Shown here piece by piece: positions 46,646 through 55,141 of a stretch of 64,000 nt of DNA. The notes under the pieces were generated by a model, which had not been told where the DNA came from, ran no database searches, and saw only the letters and a list, made by a program, of their open reading frames with translations. Source of the stretch: Zobellia uliginosa (GTDB lineage: Bacteria; Bacteroidota; Bacteroidia; Flavobacteriales; Flavobacteriaceae); the NCBI RefSeq assembly GCF_900156625.1, contig NZ_FTOB01000002.1, positions 552,275-616,274 on the forward strand, given 5' to 3'. The first letter of the stretch is position 1. Each line of letters starts with the position of its first letter. Position numbers and translations under genes: made by a program.

Positions 46646-47824
46646 ATGAAACCCCATATAAAATATATGGTTCTATTGTTATGTGCCACGGCAAACCTAT
46701 TGCAGGCGCAAGAAGAACCGAAACTTATCGCAAAGGACAGTATTGTAAAAAGTTCGTGGATTATCGGCCTTGGTTATAATATTGTAGATGACTCGGGAGA
46801 TGTGTTCGATGAACTATTGGCTCCGGGAGATCAATGGAACGTACTGCCGTATCCCTCAAGAATCAGTATAGGAAGATATTTTGAGAGCGGAATCGGCATA
46901 GAGGCTATCGGTACCTACAATAAATACGCCGTGGGTAAATTTATCGATGGAAGGACTAACCTTGAGGAAACCGATTATTACGGGATAGATGCCCGGTTGA
47001 CCTATGATTTGAATAAGATCATAGGGCAGACCGGATGGTTCGACCCCTATTTGGGTGTTGGCGCGGGTTATACGGAAGCGAATAATGAATCTCGGGCCAC
47101 GTATAATGCCGTAGTAGGATTTAGAACCTGGTTTTCCGATCGTTTCGGACTCGATTTCAGTTCTTCGGGAAAATGGGCGGCGAACAATGACCGTGCCACC
47201 AATCACTTACAGCATGCGGCCGGGGTGGTATATCAATTTGGAATTACGAAAGGCTTATCGAAAAAGGGCGAGGCCAAACTTGCATTGATCGAGGAGCTAG
47301 ATGCCCAAAGGCAGAAGCAACAAGATTCGATCGCGGCAATAGAAAGGGAAAGGGAAGAGGCGGCCTTGGCCGCAAGACGGGCAAAGGAAAAAGAGGAAGC
47401 TCGATTGGCCGCAGCCGAAAAAGCTAGGCTAGATGCCTTAAAACAACGTGAAACGGAAATCAGAAATGAGATCGACGCTTTGGGCTTTGCGTATTTCGAC
47501 CTGAATTCTTCGTATTTAAATGCAAAATCGAAAAAGGTTCTTGACGGTCTCGCCGATATTTTGGCGAAATATCCCGAATTGGAACTTCAAATCAGTTCAC
47601 ATACCGATTCAAGGGGTACATCGGCCTACAACGATTGGTTGTCGGAACGACGTGTGACCCACACCAAGGCATATTTGGTAAAGCGGGGCGTATCGGCTGA
47701 ACGCCTTGAAACGGAAGCCTATGGCGAAACCCATTTGTTGAACGAATGTGATGACAATACCTATTGTGATGAGGAAAAACATCAGGAAAACCGAAGATCG
47801 GAGTTTGTTATCACCAAGTTCTAG
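46646..47824 (+). CDS. OmpA-family outer membrane protein
   Basis: The 392-residue protein has a signal peptide (ending NLLQAQ) and an N-terminal beta-barrel region (about 30-200). A charged coiled coil of about 70 residues (210-275, rich in E, R, K and A) leads to a C-terminal OmpA peptidoglycan-binding domain (about 280-392), with FDLNSSYLNAKSKKVLD, SSHTDSRGTSAYNDWLSERR and ENRRSEFVI. It probably anchors the outer membrane to peptidoglycan. Its stop abuts that of the convergent HAD-type gene with no base between them and no hairpin terminator. Confidence 0.94.
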   Translation: MKPHIKYMVLLLCATANLLQAQEEPKLIAKDSIVKSSWIIGLGYNIVDDSGDVFDELLAPGDQWNVLPYPSRISIGRYFESGIGIEAIGTYNKYAVGKFIDGRTNLEETDYYGIDARLTYDLNKIIGQTGWFDPYLGVGAGYTEANNESRATYNAVVGFRTWFSDRFGLDFSSSGKWAANNDRATNHLQHAAGVVYQFGITKGLSKKGEAKLALIEELDAQRQKQQDSIAAIEREREEAALAARRAKEKEEARLAAAEKARLDALKQRETEIRNEIDALGFAYFDLNSSYLNAKSKKVLDGLADILAKYPELELQISSHTDSRGTSAYNDWLSERRVTHTKAYLVKRGVSAERLETEAYGETHLLNECDDNTYCDEEKHQENRRSEFVITKF

Positions 47825-49876
47825 TTACGATAGCAAACCTTTGTTCAGCCATTTTCGCTTGGCCCAAAAATTGAACTTAATGTAATAGTAGGTTAGGTTT
47901 AACGGCCATGACATCCAATAATAGCCCTTGGCATACATGAATGGTTTGATTTTCACCAAATAGCGGAAGACTTTTTCAGGAGATTTCAAAAACGTCTTGA
48001 TGAGGGCCACTTTTGAAGTTTTGACCTGGTTGGGGTTGTATTCAAGTCCTACTTTATTTTGGCCTACATTTTGGTAAAACCCTTTTGTAATCTGGTTTAC
48101 GAACTTTAATTTTTTCCTGTTGGTAAAAATACCTGTTCGTAAGGCCATGTCGGTAATGTATTCTTGTACCATAGCCTGTGAATAGTCAATGGCACGCAAA
48201 TCGTTGAAAAGGTTCTTGAATTCGGAAAACATATATTCCTGAATCGGACTTACGTATTGGTCAAAAACCATTTTCTCGTTGGGTTCATGGAACTCCACTG
48301 TAGGGGATTGACCGTTTTCGCCCATGGTGTACGATAGGGTACTGCCATGTGGCGCTGCCAGTAATTGTTCGTAAAGTTGTCCGTTGGCCATGAGTACGTC
48401 ATCGGAAAAATCTTGGCTCGGATAGATTGAAAAATTCAAACCGTATCTCTTGGTGCCCTTTTCAATATTGTATATTTCCTTAAGTCCAAGATAGTAGCCC
48501 GTTACCGGTATTTTCCTTTTCAGGAACTTGTATATGCTTTCTTGCATGGTACCGCCCCATCCCACATCAACAAGGGCAAGACCGTCTTTGTCAAAATCGG
48601 CCCCGAACGATTTCAAATAGTTCAGAAATGCCATTTTTTGGTCGTAGCGGTTTTGGTCGTAGGCTTCTTGAAACTTCGGGCTGTTTCTTAGGTGTTGCAT
48701 GGTTTCCGACTGAAAAAACGCGATCTGGCTATCGTCTGTAGCTTTAGGGATTTCTTGTTTGATGTTGTTTTTGGTCTCATCGGAAAAAGGAAACCAGTCA
48801 AGGAAATGATCTAAAGACATTTTTCCGAATCTTTTGAGTAAGCCCCCAAAATCTTCTTCGGGCAATGGCCGAAGGGCCAGTTGCGTAGCCGATTGCCTTG
48901 ATGCCTTAAGATAGTGTGTTCGTATTTTTGCCTCGCTCTTGAACAGGTTCATGTCTTGGTAGCAGTCGAACAGCTGTTTTAAAAAATGCCCTTCACGGGC
49001 AAGGAAGAATAGGTCGTTTACCTTATTTTTTTTGGCATTGATATAAAGTCGCTCGGTAAAGAAGTAAAAGTGCAGTACGTATTCGCTAAACGGGTGTCCG
49101 CTTTTTTTACACCGGGATTCAATGGTCTGGCAAACTCTTTTAAAATCGTTTTTATCGGAACCCAAAAGGTTCTTTTTGTTCCTGAACTTATGGGAAAAGT
49201 GTTTCAGGTGCAATGAGGGTATACCGTGTTTATGGGCATTGGTCACATCACTACCCATATTGTCACCGATCATTAAAACCTCTTTGGCATCTAAGGACAG
49301 TGTATCTAGTACATAGGGGTATAAAGACCCTTTTTCTTTACTGCGCCCTACGCTGCTAGAGAGAAAAACGGCATCGAATAAATGGTCTATTTTATGGAAG
49401 TGCAGAATTTTTTCGATTACCTTTTTTGAAAGGTAGAAATCGGACAATAGATAAATACGATAGCCCTTTTGTTTAAAGTGTTCGAGCGTGGAAATAAGGG
49501 TTTCGTTTTTGAACTGCACTGAAATTTCAGCGGTAAAGTCGGCCCTTTCAAATAATTTTTGGAATCTTGGGAAAGAGACACCTTGTAAATTTTCGGTATT
49601 CACAAGCCTGTGATACACCTCGGTGATGACATCTTTGTATTTGACCTCTAGCGTAGAGCGCCCTTGTTTTTCGCCTACATAAGCAAGCGCTTCCATCCGG
49701 ATGGTAAACAATTGTTCGCCTTCCATGGGTATGGCCAACTCACGAACCATAAACTTGGCCCATAACCGTATGGCGTAATTAGGGTGTACGGTACGGTGGA
49801 CCAGCGTATCAAAAAAGTCCGTAAAAAGAACTTTTCGATCATCAAACCGCGAAATTCTTCGTTTCAGGTCTTTCAA
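47825..49876 (-). CDS. Two-domain HAD-superfamily protein of a glycan locus (COG5610-like)
   Basis: The 683-residue protein starts with a HAD phosphatase domain (about 15-230): D20-x-x-D23 in FTDFFDT, Ser145 in LLSDFY, Lys180 or Lys182, and D205/D210 in MIGDNMGSD. All four catalytic motifs are intact. Residues about 260-680 form a second conserved region with FFLAREGHFLKQLFD and LVDVGWGGTMQES, which I cannot assign. Such proteins occur in polysaccharide gene clusters with glycosyltransferases. No signal or transmembrane segment is evident. It is the last gene of the minus-strand glycan region, 299 bases downstream of the GNAT gene. Confidence 0.8.
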   Translation of the reverse strand: MKDLKRRISRFDDRKVLFTDFFDTLVHRTVHPNYAIRLWAKFMVRELAIPMEGEQLFTIRMEALAYVGEKQGRSTLEVKYKDVITEVYHRLVNTENLQGVSFPRFQKLFERADFTAEISVQFKNETLISTLEHFKQKGYRIYLLSDFYLSKKVIEKILHFHKIDHLFDAVFLSSSVGRSKEKGSLYPYVLDTLSLDAKEVLMIGDNMGSDVTNAHKHGIPSLHLKHFSHKFRNKKNLLGSDKNDFKRVCQTIESRCKKSGHPFSEYVLHFYFFTERLYINAKKNKVNDLFFLAREGHFLKQLFDCYQDMNLFKSEAKIRTHYLKASRQSATQLALRPLPEEDFGGLLKRFGKMSLDHFLDWFPFSDETKNNIKQEIPKATDDSQIAFFQSETMQHLRNSPKFQEAYDQNRYDQKMAFLNYLKSFGADFDKDGLALVDVGWGGTMQESIYKFLKRKIPVTGYYLGLKEIYNIEKGTKRYGLNFSIYPSQDFSDDVLMANGQLYEQLLAAPHGSTLSYTMGENGQSPTVEFHEPNEKMVFDQYVSPIQEYMFSEFKNLFNDLRAIDYSQAMVQEYITDMALRTGIFTNRKKLKFVNQITKGFYQNVGQNKVGLEYNPNQVKTSKVALIKTFLKSPEKVFRYLVKIKPFMYAKGYYWMSWPLNLTYYYIKFNFWAKRKWLNKGLLS

Positions 49877-50175
49877 GGGGGACTAAATTAAAACTAGGTT
49901 GGGTGCTCTATTACCTAATAAAGAGCAGAAAGATAATGGGGGATTTATGGTAAATAGAAAGAATTATATTTTCTTTTAATTCAGCAAGCCACAATTGTAT
50001 ATTGAAATTTTCAGACGTCTTGGTTAAATCAGCCACAGTGTTCTCTTTTACGGGGTTCAACTGCGAATATATACGGTGAAGTGCAATGTCTGGATTTTTT
50101 TTAAGAAAATATTGGGAAAAAACTCGATGAACCGCATAAACACGGCAAAATAAAAGGTTTATTTACGGTTTTTAT
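49877..50175. other. Intergenic gap upstream of the COG5610-like gene
   Basis: This 299-base A+T-rich stretch contains no credible frame. A small hairpin (GCTCT/AGAGC, around 49911-49932) lies near the HAD gene start. A weak AACCG/CGGTT repeat lies just beyond the GNAT stop. No exact -7 element on the minus strand was found. Confidence 0.4.
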
Positions 50176-51357
50176 TCAGAAAATCGGGATATCGGAAGTA
50201 TTTGAAAGCAGTATTTTACTCTTTTTCCCTACGACCAAGTAAGATTTTGGATGGTCTAAAATTGCGTAAACGTTAATTTCGGACTCTTTTTCGTTGCTCT
50301 CATAGAGAAAATCGTAAATACTTCGCCTAAGAAAATCGAATTTGCTATCCTTAAAATCAACGGCTTCTATTTTCGCGAATTCCTTTTCGAAGGGTATGGG
50401 GGTCCGTGTAATTTCCGAAGGGTCGTTCGGTAAATTTATGGGTTTTCGATGTTTGTCCCTAAAATCGTGATATTTTTCGATTAGGCCTTTTTCACGAACA
50501 TATTGCTTCAAGGCTTTGATCAGATAGTACGATGTGGCCTTTAGTCTTCCTTTTAATGAATTCTTTTTGAAAAAGATATGGTAATTGTAGTCGTAGACGG
50601 TATTGCACCAGCGTCTTTTCCAATAAAAATCGCCTTTTGAAAAAGTAATCAATCGTACGCCATTGGCAATGCACCATTCTATCTGCTTCATCAGGTCGGT
50701 GTATCCGGTGTTGAACTTGGAATAATCGATATCGTAAGTTCGTATATATTGAAAAATAACGTTTTTCATGTGGAAGTTCAGACAGATATCGATGGGCTTT
50801 CTTCCATTGTAAATCACATAAAATGAAGCTTTCTTGTTTAGGATCATTTGATAGACGTTGGCCCGGTAAAAATCTTGGGTGGCCAAATTGATATTGTCCT
50901 TGATTCCTTTTTCAAGGGAACGCAATTCCAACAGTCGATAGAATTCATCCATTAAAAAATCGTACTCCGGTTTTTCCATGGCCCCAAAGTACATGACATA
51001 ACGAATATCGAAACATTGTTCTAGTTTTCTTTGCTCACGACGTAGTTTATAGCGGCTCGTTTTACCGAATCGCTCGTTTAGGTAGGCCTTTAAAGAGGGT
51101 ACATTATCAAAGTTGATCAGAAAACCGGGATATTGTTTTACGGTATGGCAGCCGATGTTTTTGGGAAGTTTTTCGGTCTCTACCTTAAAATAACCAGGTA
51201 CGTCCTTAACTACGAAGGCCGGTCCTTCAAAGTGAAATTCATCGGTGTCGGAATTGGTAAAGACAAGGTCACCCGTATACCTATTTTGCAATTGCCTGTA
51301 ATGGGTTGGCAGCTGTTCTTTGGTGTAGGCGTCGAAAAAAAAGTTCGTGGAGTTCAT
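50176..51357 (-). CDS. FemAB/GNAT-like transferase, paralogue A
   Basis: The 393-residue protein has a GNAT/FemAB-type acyltransferase pattern: a poorly conserved N-terminus (1-100), then FGKTSRYKLRREQRKLE, KASFYVIYNGRKPIDICLNFH (about 210-230), and FSKGDFYWKRRWCN. It has no signal or membrane segment. It is clearly related to the protein encoded at 53885-55129: both share YPGF, the SRYKL segment, FDIDYAKF-type and SKGxFxxKxRW-type blocks. Such enzymes transfer an acyl or aminoacyl group onto an amine; the acceptor is unknown. It lies 34 bases after the SGNH gene, at the end of the decoration cassette. Confidence 0.78.
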   Translation of the reverse strand: MNSTNFFFDAYTKEQLPTHYRQLQNRYTGDLVFTNSDTDEFHFEGPAFVVKDVPGYFKVETEKLPKNIGCHTVKQYPGFLINFDNVPSLKAYLNERFGKTSRYKLRREQRKLEQCFDIRYVMYFGAMEKPEYDFLMDEFYRLLELRSLEKGIKDNINLATQDFYRANVYQMILNKKASFYVIYNGRKPIDICLNFHMKNVIFQYIRTYDIDYSKFNTGYTDLMKQIEWCIANGVRLITFSKGDFYWKRRWCNTVYDYNYHIFFKKNSLKGRLKATSYYLIKALKQYVREKGLIEKYHDFRDKHRKPINLPNDPSEITRTPIPFEKEFAKIEAVDFKDSKFDFLRRSIYDFLYESNEKESEINVYAILDHPKSYLVVGKKSKILLSNTSDIPIF

Positions 51358-51391
51358 AGGGGCAGGTCGTAAAAGAATTCTGTTAACACGT

Positions 51392-52363
51392 TCAGTGCTT
51401 TTGGGTCTCCTTTACATAATCGGCTATCTCTTTGGCGATCAGGGCTCGACCGTGTGCGTTCCAATGGTGGTCGTATATCAGGGTCGTAGGCCTTTTGGAG
51501 TTCTCAAAACTGGATGAAAAATCAATGTATCGTATCCCATTGTTCCTACAGAAGTCCAAGAAGCGTTTGCTGGTTTTTCTACGGTCTAGCAGTAGGGTGG
51601 TTTTACTTTTGTCAAAACCGTAAAGGTGGATCAAACTTTTAAAATTGGCTATTCTTTTCTGGTCGCGTTTTAACTCTTCGTCTTCACTATCTAGGGTAAG
51701 TTCATTGGTACGGTAGCCTTCTTCGGTGTCGTTAAAGGCTACACCGCGTTGGGCAAGTTTTTTAAGGGGCTCTATAATCCCTATTTTACTACCGTAGGCC
51801 AGTAATTTAATGTTGTCGCGTATTTTAAAAAGGGTAGAGGAGAGCATTTGGATCCGATCCTTGTTCGGTTTGTAAACCCCTCGTTTTAAGTCGTTATCGT
51901 AATTTAGGTATAAGATGATTTGGTCTATAAGTTGAAAGTCGTTCTTATAGGCGTGTACCAAATGCATCTGGTTGGCAAAATCATAACCGGCGTATCCGTA
52001 TTCGTATACTTCGATACCTTCGGTCTGGTTTTCAATTTGCTTGCCTATGGAGTTTGAAACGTCTTGGTGAAAGCCTTCAATAAAGGAATCACCTACTAGG
52101 GCCAATTCAAACTTGTCAGCTGAAGGTGTGAACTCTCGGTACGAATTGAAGCCCGCCTTGTTGATATGGAATTCAGAGAAGTTTTGGTTTCTATTACCGG
52201 TAACGGCGTACCCACTATGGTCGGGCACCCGTTTTTCAACCCCATATGCATCGATAAAGCGAGGAGGGTCTTCGGTATAGAGATGGAATACCCTTACGAT
52301 TACCTCCAATAACAGGAGGATCAGAAGCATATAGAGAACCGATTTTAGAATAAACTTTTTCAT
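51392..52363 (-). CDS. Membrane-anchored SGNH-hydrolase-like protein, MBOAT partner
   Basis: The 323-residue protein has one N-terminal transmembrane segment (about 5-26) and a periplasmic SGNH/GDSL-type domain. The nucleophile motif is LVGDSFIEG (Ser93). The C-terminal block YDHHWNAHGRA (about 297-307) supplies the D-x-x-H type catalytic residues. It sits 6 bases after the MBOAT gene, a pairing like AlgI with AlgJ/AlgX or DltB with DltD. By that analogy it is the enzyme that finishes transfer of an acyl group to a glycan outside the membrane. Acyl group and acceptor are unknown. Confidence 0.82.
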   Translation of the reverse strand: MKKFILKSVLYMLLILLLLEVIVRVFHLYTEDPPRFIDAYGVEKRVPDHSGYAVTGNRNQNFSEFHINKAGFNSYREFTPSADKFELALVGDSFIEGFHQDVSNSIGKQIENQTEGIEVYEYGYAGYDFANQMHLVHAYKNDFQLIDQIILYLNYDNDLKRGVYKPNKDRIQMLSSTLFKIRDNIKLLAYGSKIGIIEPLKKLAQRGVAFNDTEEGYRTNELTLDSEDEELKRDQKRIANFKSLIHLYGFDKSKTTLLLDRRKTSKRFLDFCRNNGIRYIDFSSSFENSKRPTTLIYDHHWNAHGRALIAKEIADYVKETQKH

Positions 52364-52369
52364 CCTAAC

Positions 52370-53824
52370 TTAAAATTGAAAATAAATGAACGAACGGTTG
52401 ACCCCATCGTCATAGAACAATAATATACTTAAAACCACTAGGGTATACAAGAGAAAGCGGACTACTGGCGATTTAAACTTGAACGGGTTGCGTTCGTCCC
52501 TGCGTATCAGATATTCATAAAAGGTAAACAGGGCTATCAGTAAATAAAAATCGAACATTCTATAGCCCATGGGGTGCATATAGGGTTCGTAATAAAAATT
52601 ACTTCCTATTCTTTCGATAAAATCGAAGGAAGAGGAAAGGGTGGGGGAACGGAAGAATATTCTCGAGAAGGTTACAAGAATAAAAGTCAGTAACACTTGA
52701 AAGATTTCAGTAATGCTCGGAAGCCAAGTGCGTTCAGCTATAACATTGTCGGCATAGATCCTGTTCCGGCCCATTAAAAATACGGGCATATAAAGCAGGG
52801 CGTGAATTCCTCCCCAAAACACAAAGGTCCAATTGGCCCCATGCCAAAGTCCGCTGACCAAAAAGATGACGGCAATGTTTCGCAACGACTTTAATTTGCT
52901 CACACGGGATCCTCCCATAGGAATGTAGAGGTAATGTCTGAACCATGTGCTGAGCGAAATGTGCCATCTTTGCCAATATTCGGCAATGTTCCGAGAAAAA
53001 TTGGGAAATTTGAAGTTAGACATCAGCTCTACCCCAAAGAGTTTTGCCGTACCGATGGCTATATCGGTATAGCCACTGAAATCACCATAGACTTGAAAGC
53101 TGAAAAGTGAGACCCCTAGAATCAAGGTAGAGGCCGGGTAGTCGGTATAATTGGTAAAAATATCATCAACTATGGGGGCTAGGGAATCGGCGATGACGAG
53201 TTTTTTAAAAAAGCCCCAAAGAATAAGTTTTAATCCGCTACTGGCCTGTTCGTATTTAAAACTACGCCGGGTGTTGATTTGCTTCAATAGGTTCGAGGCC
53301 CTTTCTATGGGGCCTGCGACCAATTGCGGAAAGAAAGCTACAAAAGCCGCGAACGAGATGAAATTTTTGGTGGGCTCGAGCTTTTTGTAATAGATGTCAA
53401 ATGAATATGACATGGTCTGAAAGGTGTAGAAGGAGATACCTACGGGTAGGATGATACGTAAGGTCCATACACTTTTTATGTTGTAGCCCAAGGCGCTAAC
53501 CGCCTCGATAAACGAGTCTACAAAAAAGTTGTAGTATTTAAAGAAGCCTAATAGGCCCAAGTTAAAGGCAACACTTACCCATAGCCAATATTTGGCTCTT
53601 TGTTTGTTGTCTTGATTTTTAAAAATTTGCTGGCCGACGAAAAAATCGAGAACGGTACTGAAAAAGATAAGGATAAGAAAACGCCAGTCCCACCAGCCAT
53701 AGAAGACATAACTGGCTGCAATGACCAATATATTCTGAGCCTTGAGGCTCTTTTTGAAAACGAACCAATATAGTACGAATACTACCGGAAGGAAAATCAA
53801 AAAATCGAGTGAGTTGAACAGCAC
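52370..53824 (-). CDS. MBOAT-family membrane O-acyltransferase (AlgI/DltB-like)
   Basis: The 484-residue polytopic protein begins MLFNSLDFLIFLPVVF, the usual AlgI-type opening. It carries the MBOAT core FSGYTDIAIGTAKLFG, PNFSRNIAEYWQRWHISLS, and the catalytic-type His in SGLWHGANW (about residue 327). MBOAT proteins of this group move acyl groups across the cytoplasmic membrane for O-acylation of alginate, cellulose or teichoic acid. Here the partner SGNH protein follows after 6 bases. Its position between two paralogous GNAT genes suggests that all act on one glycan. There is a 60-base gap to the upstream GNAT gene. Confidence 0.93.
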   Translation of the reverse strand: MLFNSLDFLIFLPVVFVLYWFVFKKSLKAQNILVIAASYVFYGWWDWRFLILIFFSTVLDFFVGQQIFKNQDNKQRAKYWLWVSVAFNLGLLGFFKYYNFFVDSFIEAVSALGYNIKSVWTLRIILPVGISFYTFQTMSYSFDIYYKKLEPTKNFISFAAFVAFFPQLVAGPIERASNLLKQINTRRSFKYEQASSGLKLILWGFFKKLVIADSLAPIVDDIFTNYTDYPASTLILGVSLFSFQVYGDFSGYTDIAIGTAKLFGVELMSNFKFPNFSRNIAEYWQRWHISLSTWFRHYLYIPMGGSRVSKLKSLRNIAVIFLVSGLWHGANWTFVFWGGIHALLYMPVFLMGRNRIYADNVIAERTWLPSITEIFQVLLTFILVTFSRIFFRSPTLSSSFDFIERIGSNFYYEPYMHPMGYRMFDFYLLIALFTFYEYLIRRDERNPFKFKSPVVRFLLYTLVVLSILLFYDDGVNRSFIYFQF

Positions 53825-53884
53825 TGTTATCTATTTTTATTGATGTTATTTATCCTTAATTTTTGTAATCTCTTCAAGGTCGAA

Positions 53885-55129
53885 TTAAGTTATGGAAACT
53901 TTCACTTTTTTTTTCGTCCCTATAAAATAATATTGGTTGCTTATGTCGGTGAACGCTTTAAGTGAGGTAAAACACTCATCGTTCAGATATAAGAATTCAA
54001 ACGCAAGCATTCTTAATTTACGGTTCTCGGCTAGGTTTAAATTGACTTCGGTAAGCCCATTGGGTAGGGGGTCCGAAGAAATATCATGAAATGTAAAGGG
54101 GACATCTATAGTTTTGACTTCGGTTTTTCTATGCCTTAGTTTATAGGTGAACCGATGCAATCTTTCGTTTATGTTCTTATCGCGGAGCTTTTGTTTGAAA
54201 TCGAAGAATCGCTTCAAAGCAGAGGCTAGTGTCTTGGCGGTAACGGATGAGGCGTCGTAGAAAATATGATATTCAAAATCATAGGTCGTATTTGACCACC
54301 TCGTTTTATAATCAAAATAACCTTTTGAAAAATCGAAGACTTCTATTTTTTCCGCTAGGCAATATTCTATCAGTTTCATAATGGTCACCGAACCCAAATG
54401 GAATTTGGCGTAATCAATGTCAAAAACGGTGATAGCATCAAAGAGAACGCTGTCGGAATGATAGTTCAAGGTTACCCCGATCGGTTTTTCCCTGTCGTAA
54501 ATAACGAATAGGGAGGCTTTTTTTTCAAGAATCAGCGGATAGGCGACATCGTAATAGAACCGCCATTCTTCCGGATTGAGATTATTGTTGGTGATTTGTT
54601 TGTCGTCAAATCGTTTGGTGAGTAATTCCTTAAAAGATTCAAATACAAAATCGTAGGTTTCTTTGCTGATGTCTCCGTGGTACATTTTGTACGTAATATC
54701 AAAACAGGCTTCAAAGCGCTTCTTGTATTTGTTCAGCTTGTACCTGCTACTCTTGCTAAAGGTAGAGAGCATATACTCCTTGAAGTTGGCGTATGACCCT
54801 AATTCAATAGCAAAACCGGGGTATTGCTTGGATCGGAGCAATTTTAGAGTGGTAGTTTCGGGAATGTCGGAAACGGTGTTGAAATATGTGGGGACATCAT
54901 AAATGAGAAAAACCTTTTTTCTATGGCCGTTTAAAGGTTCAGGGAGTAAACCATAGTCCATACCCTTGGTAAGGGTTTTTCCTGAATTGATATAAAGAGG
55001 CAGCCCCGCATACTTGTAAAATTGTATGTTTTCAAAAAAATCAAAGCTTAAGGGCTTCTTGCCTCCGTCAAAATGATTCGACCAAATCGAAGTGTAGCTG
55101 TCCGATAGAAAAGGGTTGTTTTTTATCAA
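53885..55129 (-). CDS. FemAB/GNAT-like transferase, paralogue B
   Basis: The 414-residue soluble protein has the same layout as the gene product at 50176-51357: YPGFAIE, STFSKSSRYKLNKYKKRFE, KASLFVIYDREKPIGVTLNYH (about 195-215), FDIDYAKFHLG and FSKGYFDYKTRWSNT. A GNAT-like acyl-CoA or aminoacyl-tRNA-dependent transfer to an amine is the family expectation. Substrates are unknown. It starts 12 bases after the upstream FemAB-like gene. The two paralogues flank the MBOAT-SGNH pair, so a duplication followed by divergence is likely. Confidence 0.78.
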   Translation of the reverse strand: MIKNNPFLSDSYTSIWSNHFDGGKKPLSFDFFENIQFYKYAGLPLYINSGKTLTKGMDYGLLPEPLNGHRKKVFLIYDVPTYFNTVSDIPETTTLKLLRSKQYPGFAIELGSYANFKEYMLSTFSKSSRYKLNKYKKRFEACFDITYKMYHGDISKETYDFVFESFKELLTKRFDDKQITNNNLNPEEWRFYYDVAYPLILEKKASLFVIYDREKPIGVTLNYHSDSVLFDAITVFDIDYAKFHLGSVTIMKLIEYCLAEKIEVFDFSKGYFDYKTRWSNTTYDFEYHIFYDASSVTAKTLASALKRFFDFKQKLRDKNINERLHRFTYKLRHRKTEVKTIDVPFTFHDISSDPLPNGLTEVNLNLAENRKLRMLAFEFLYLNDECFTSLKAFTDISNQYYFIGTKKKVKVSIT

Positions 55130-55141
55130 AACGAACTGAGA

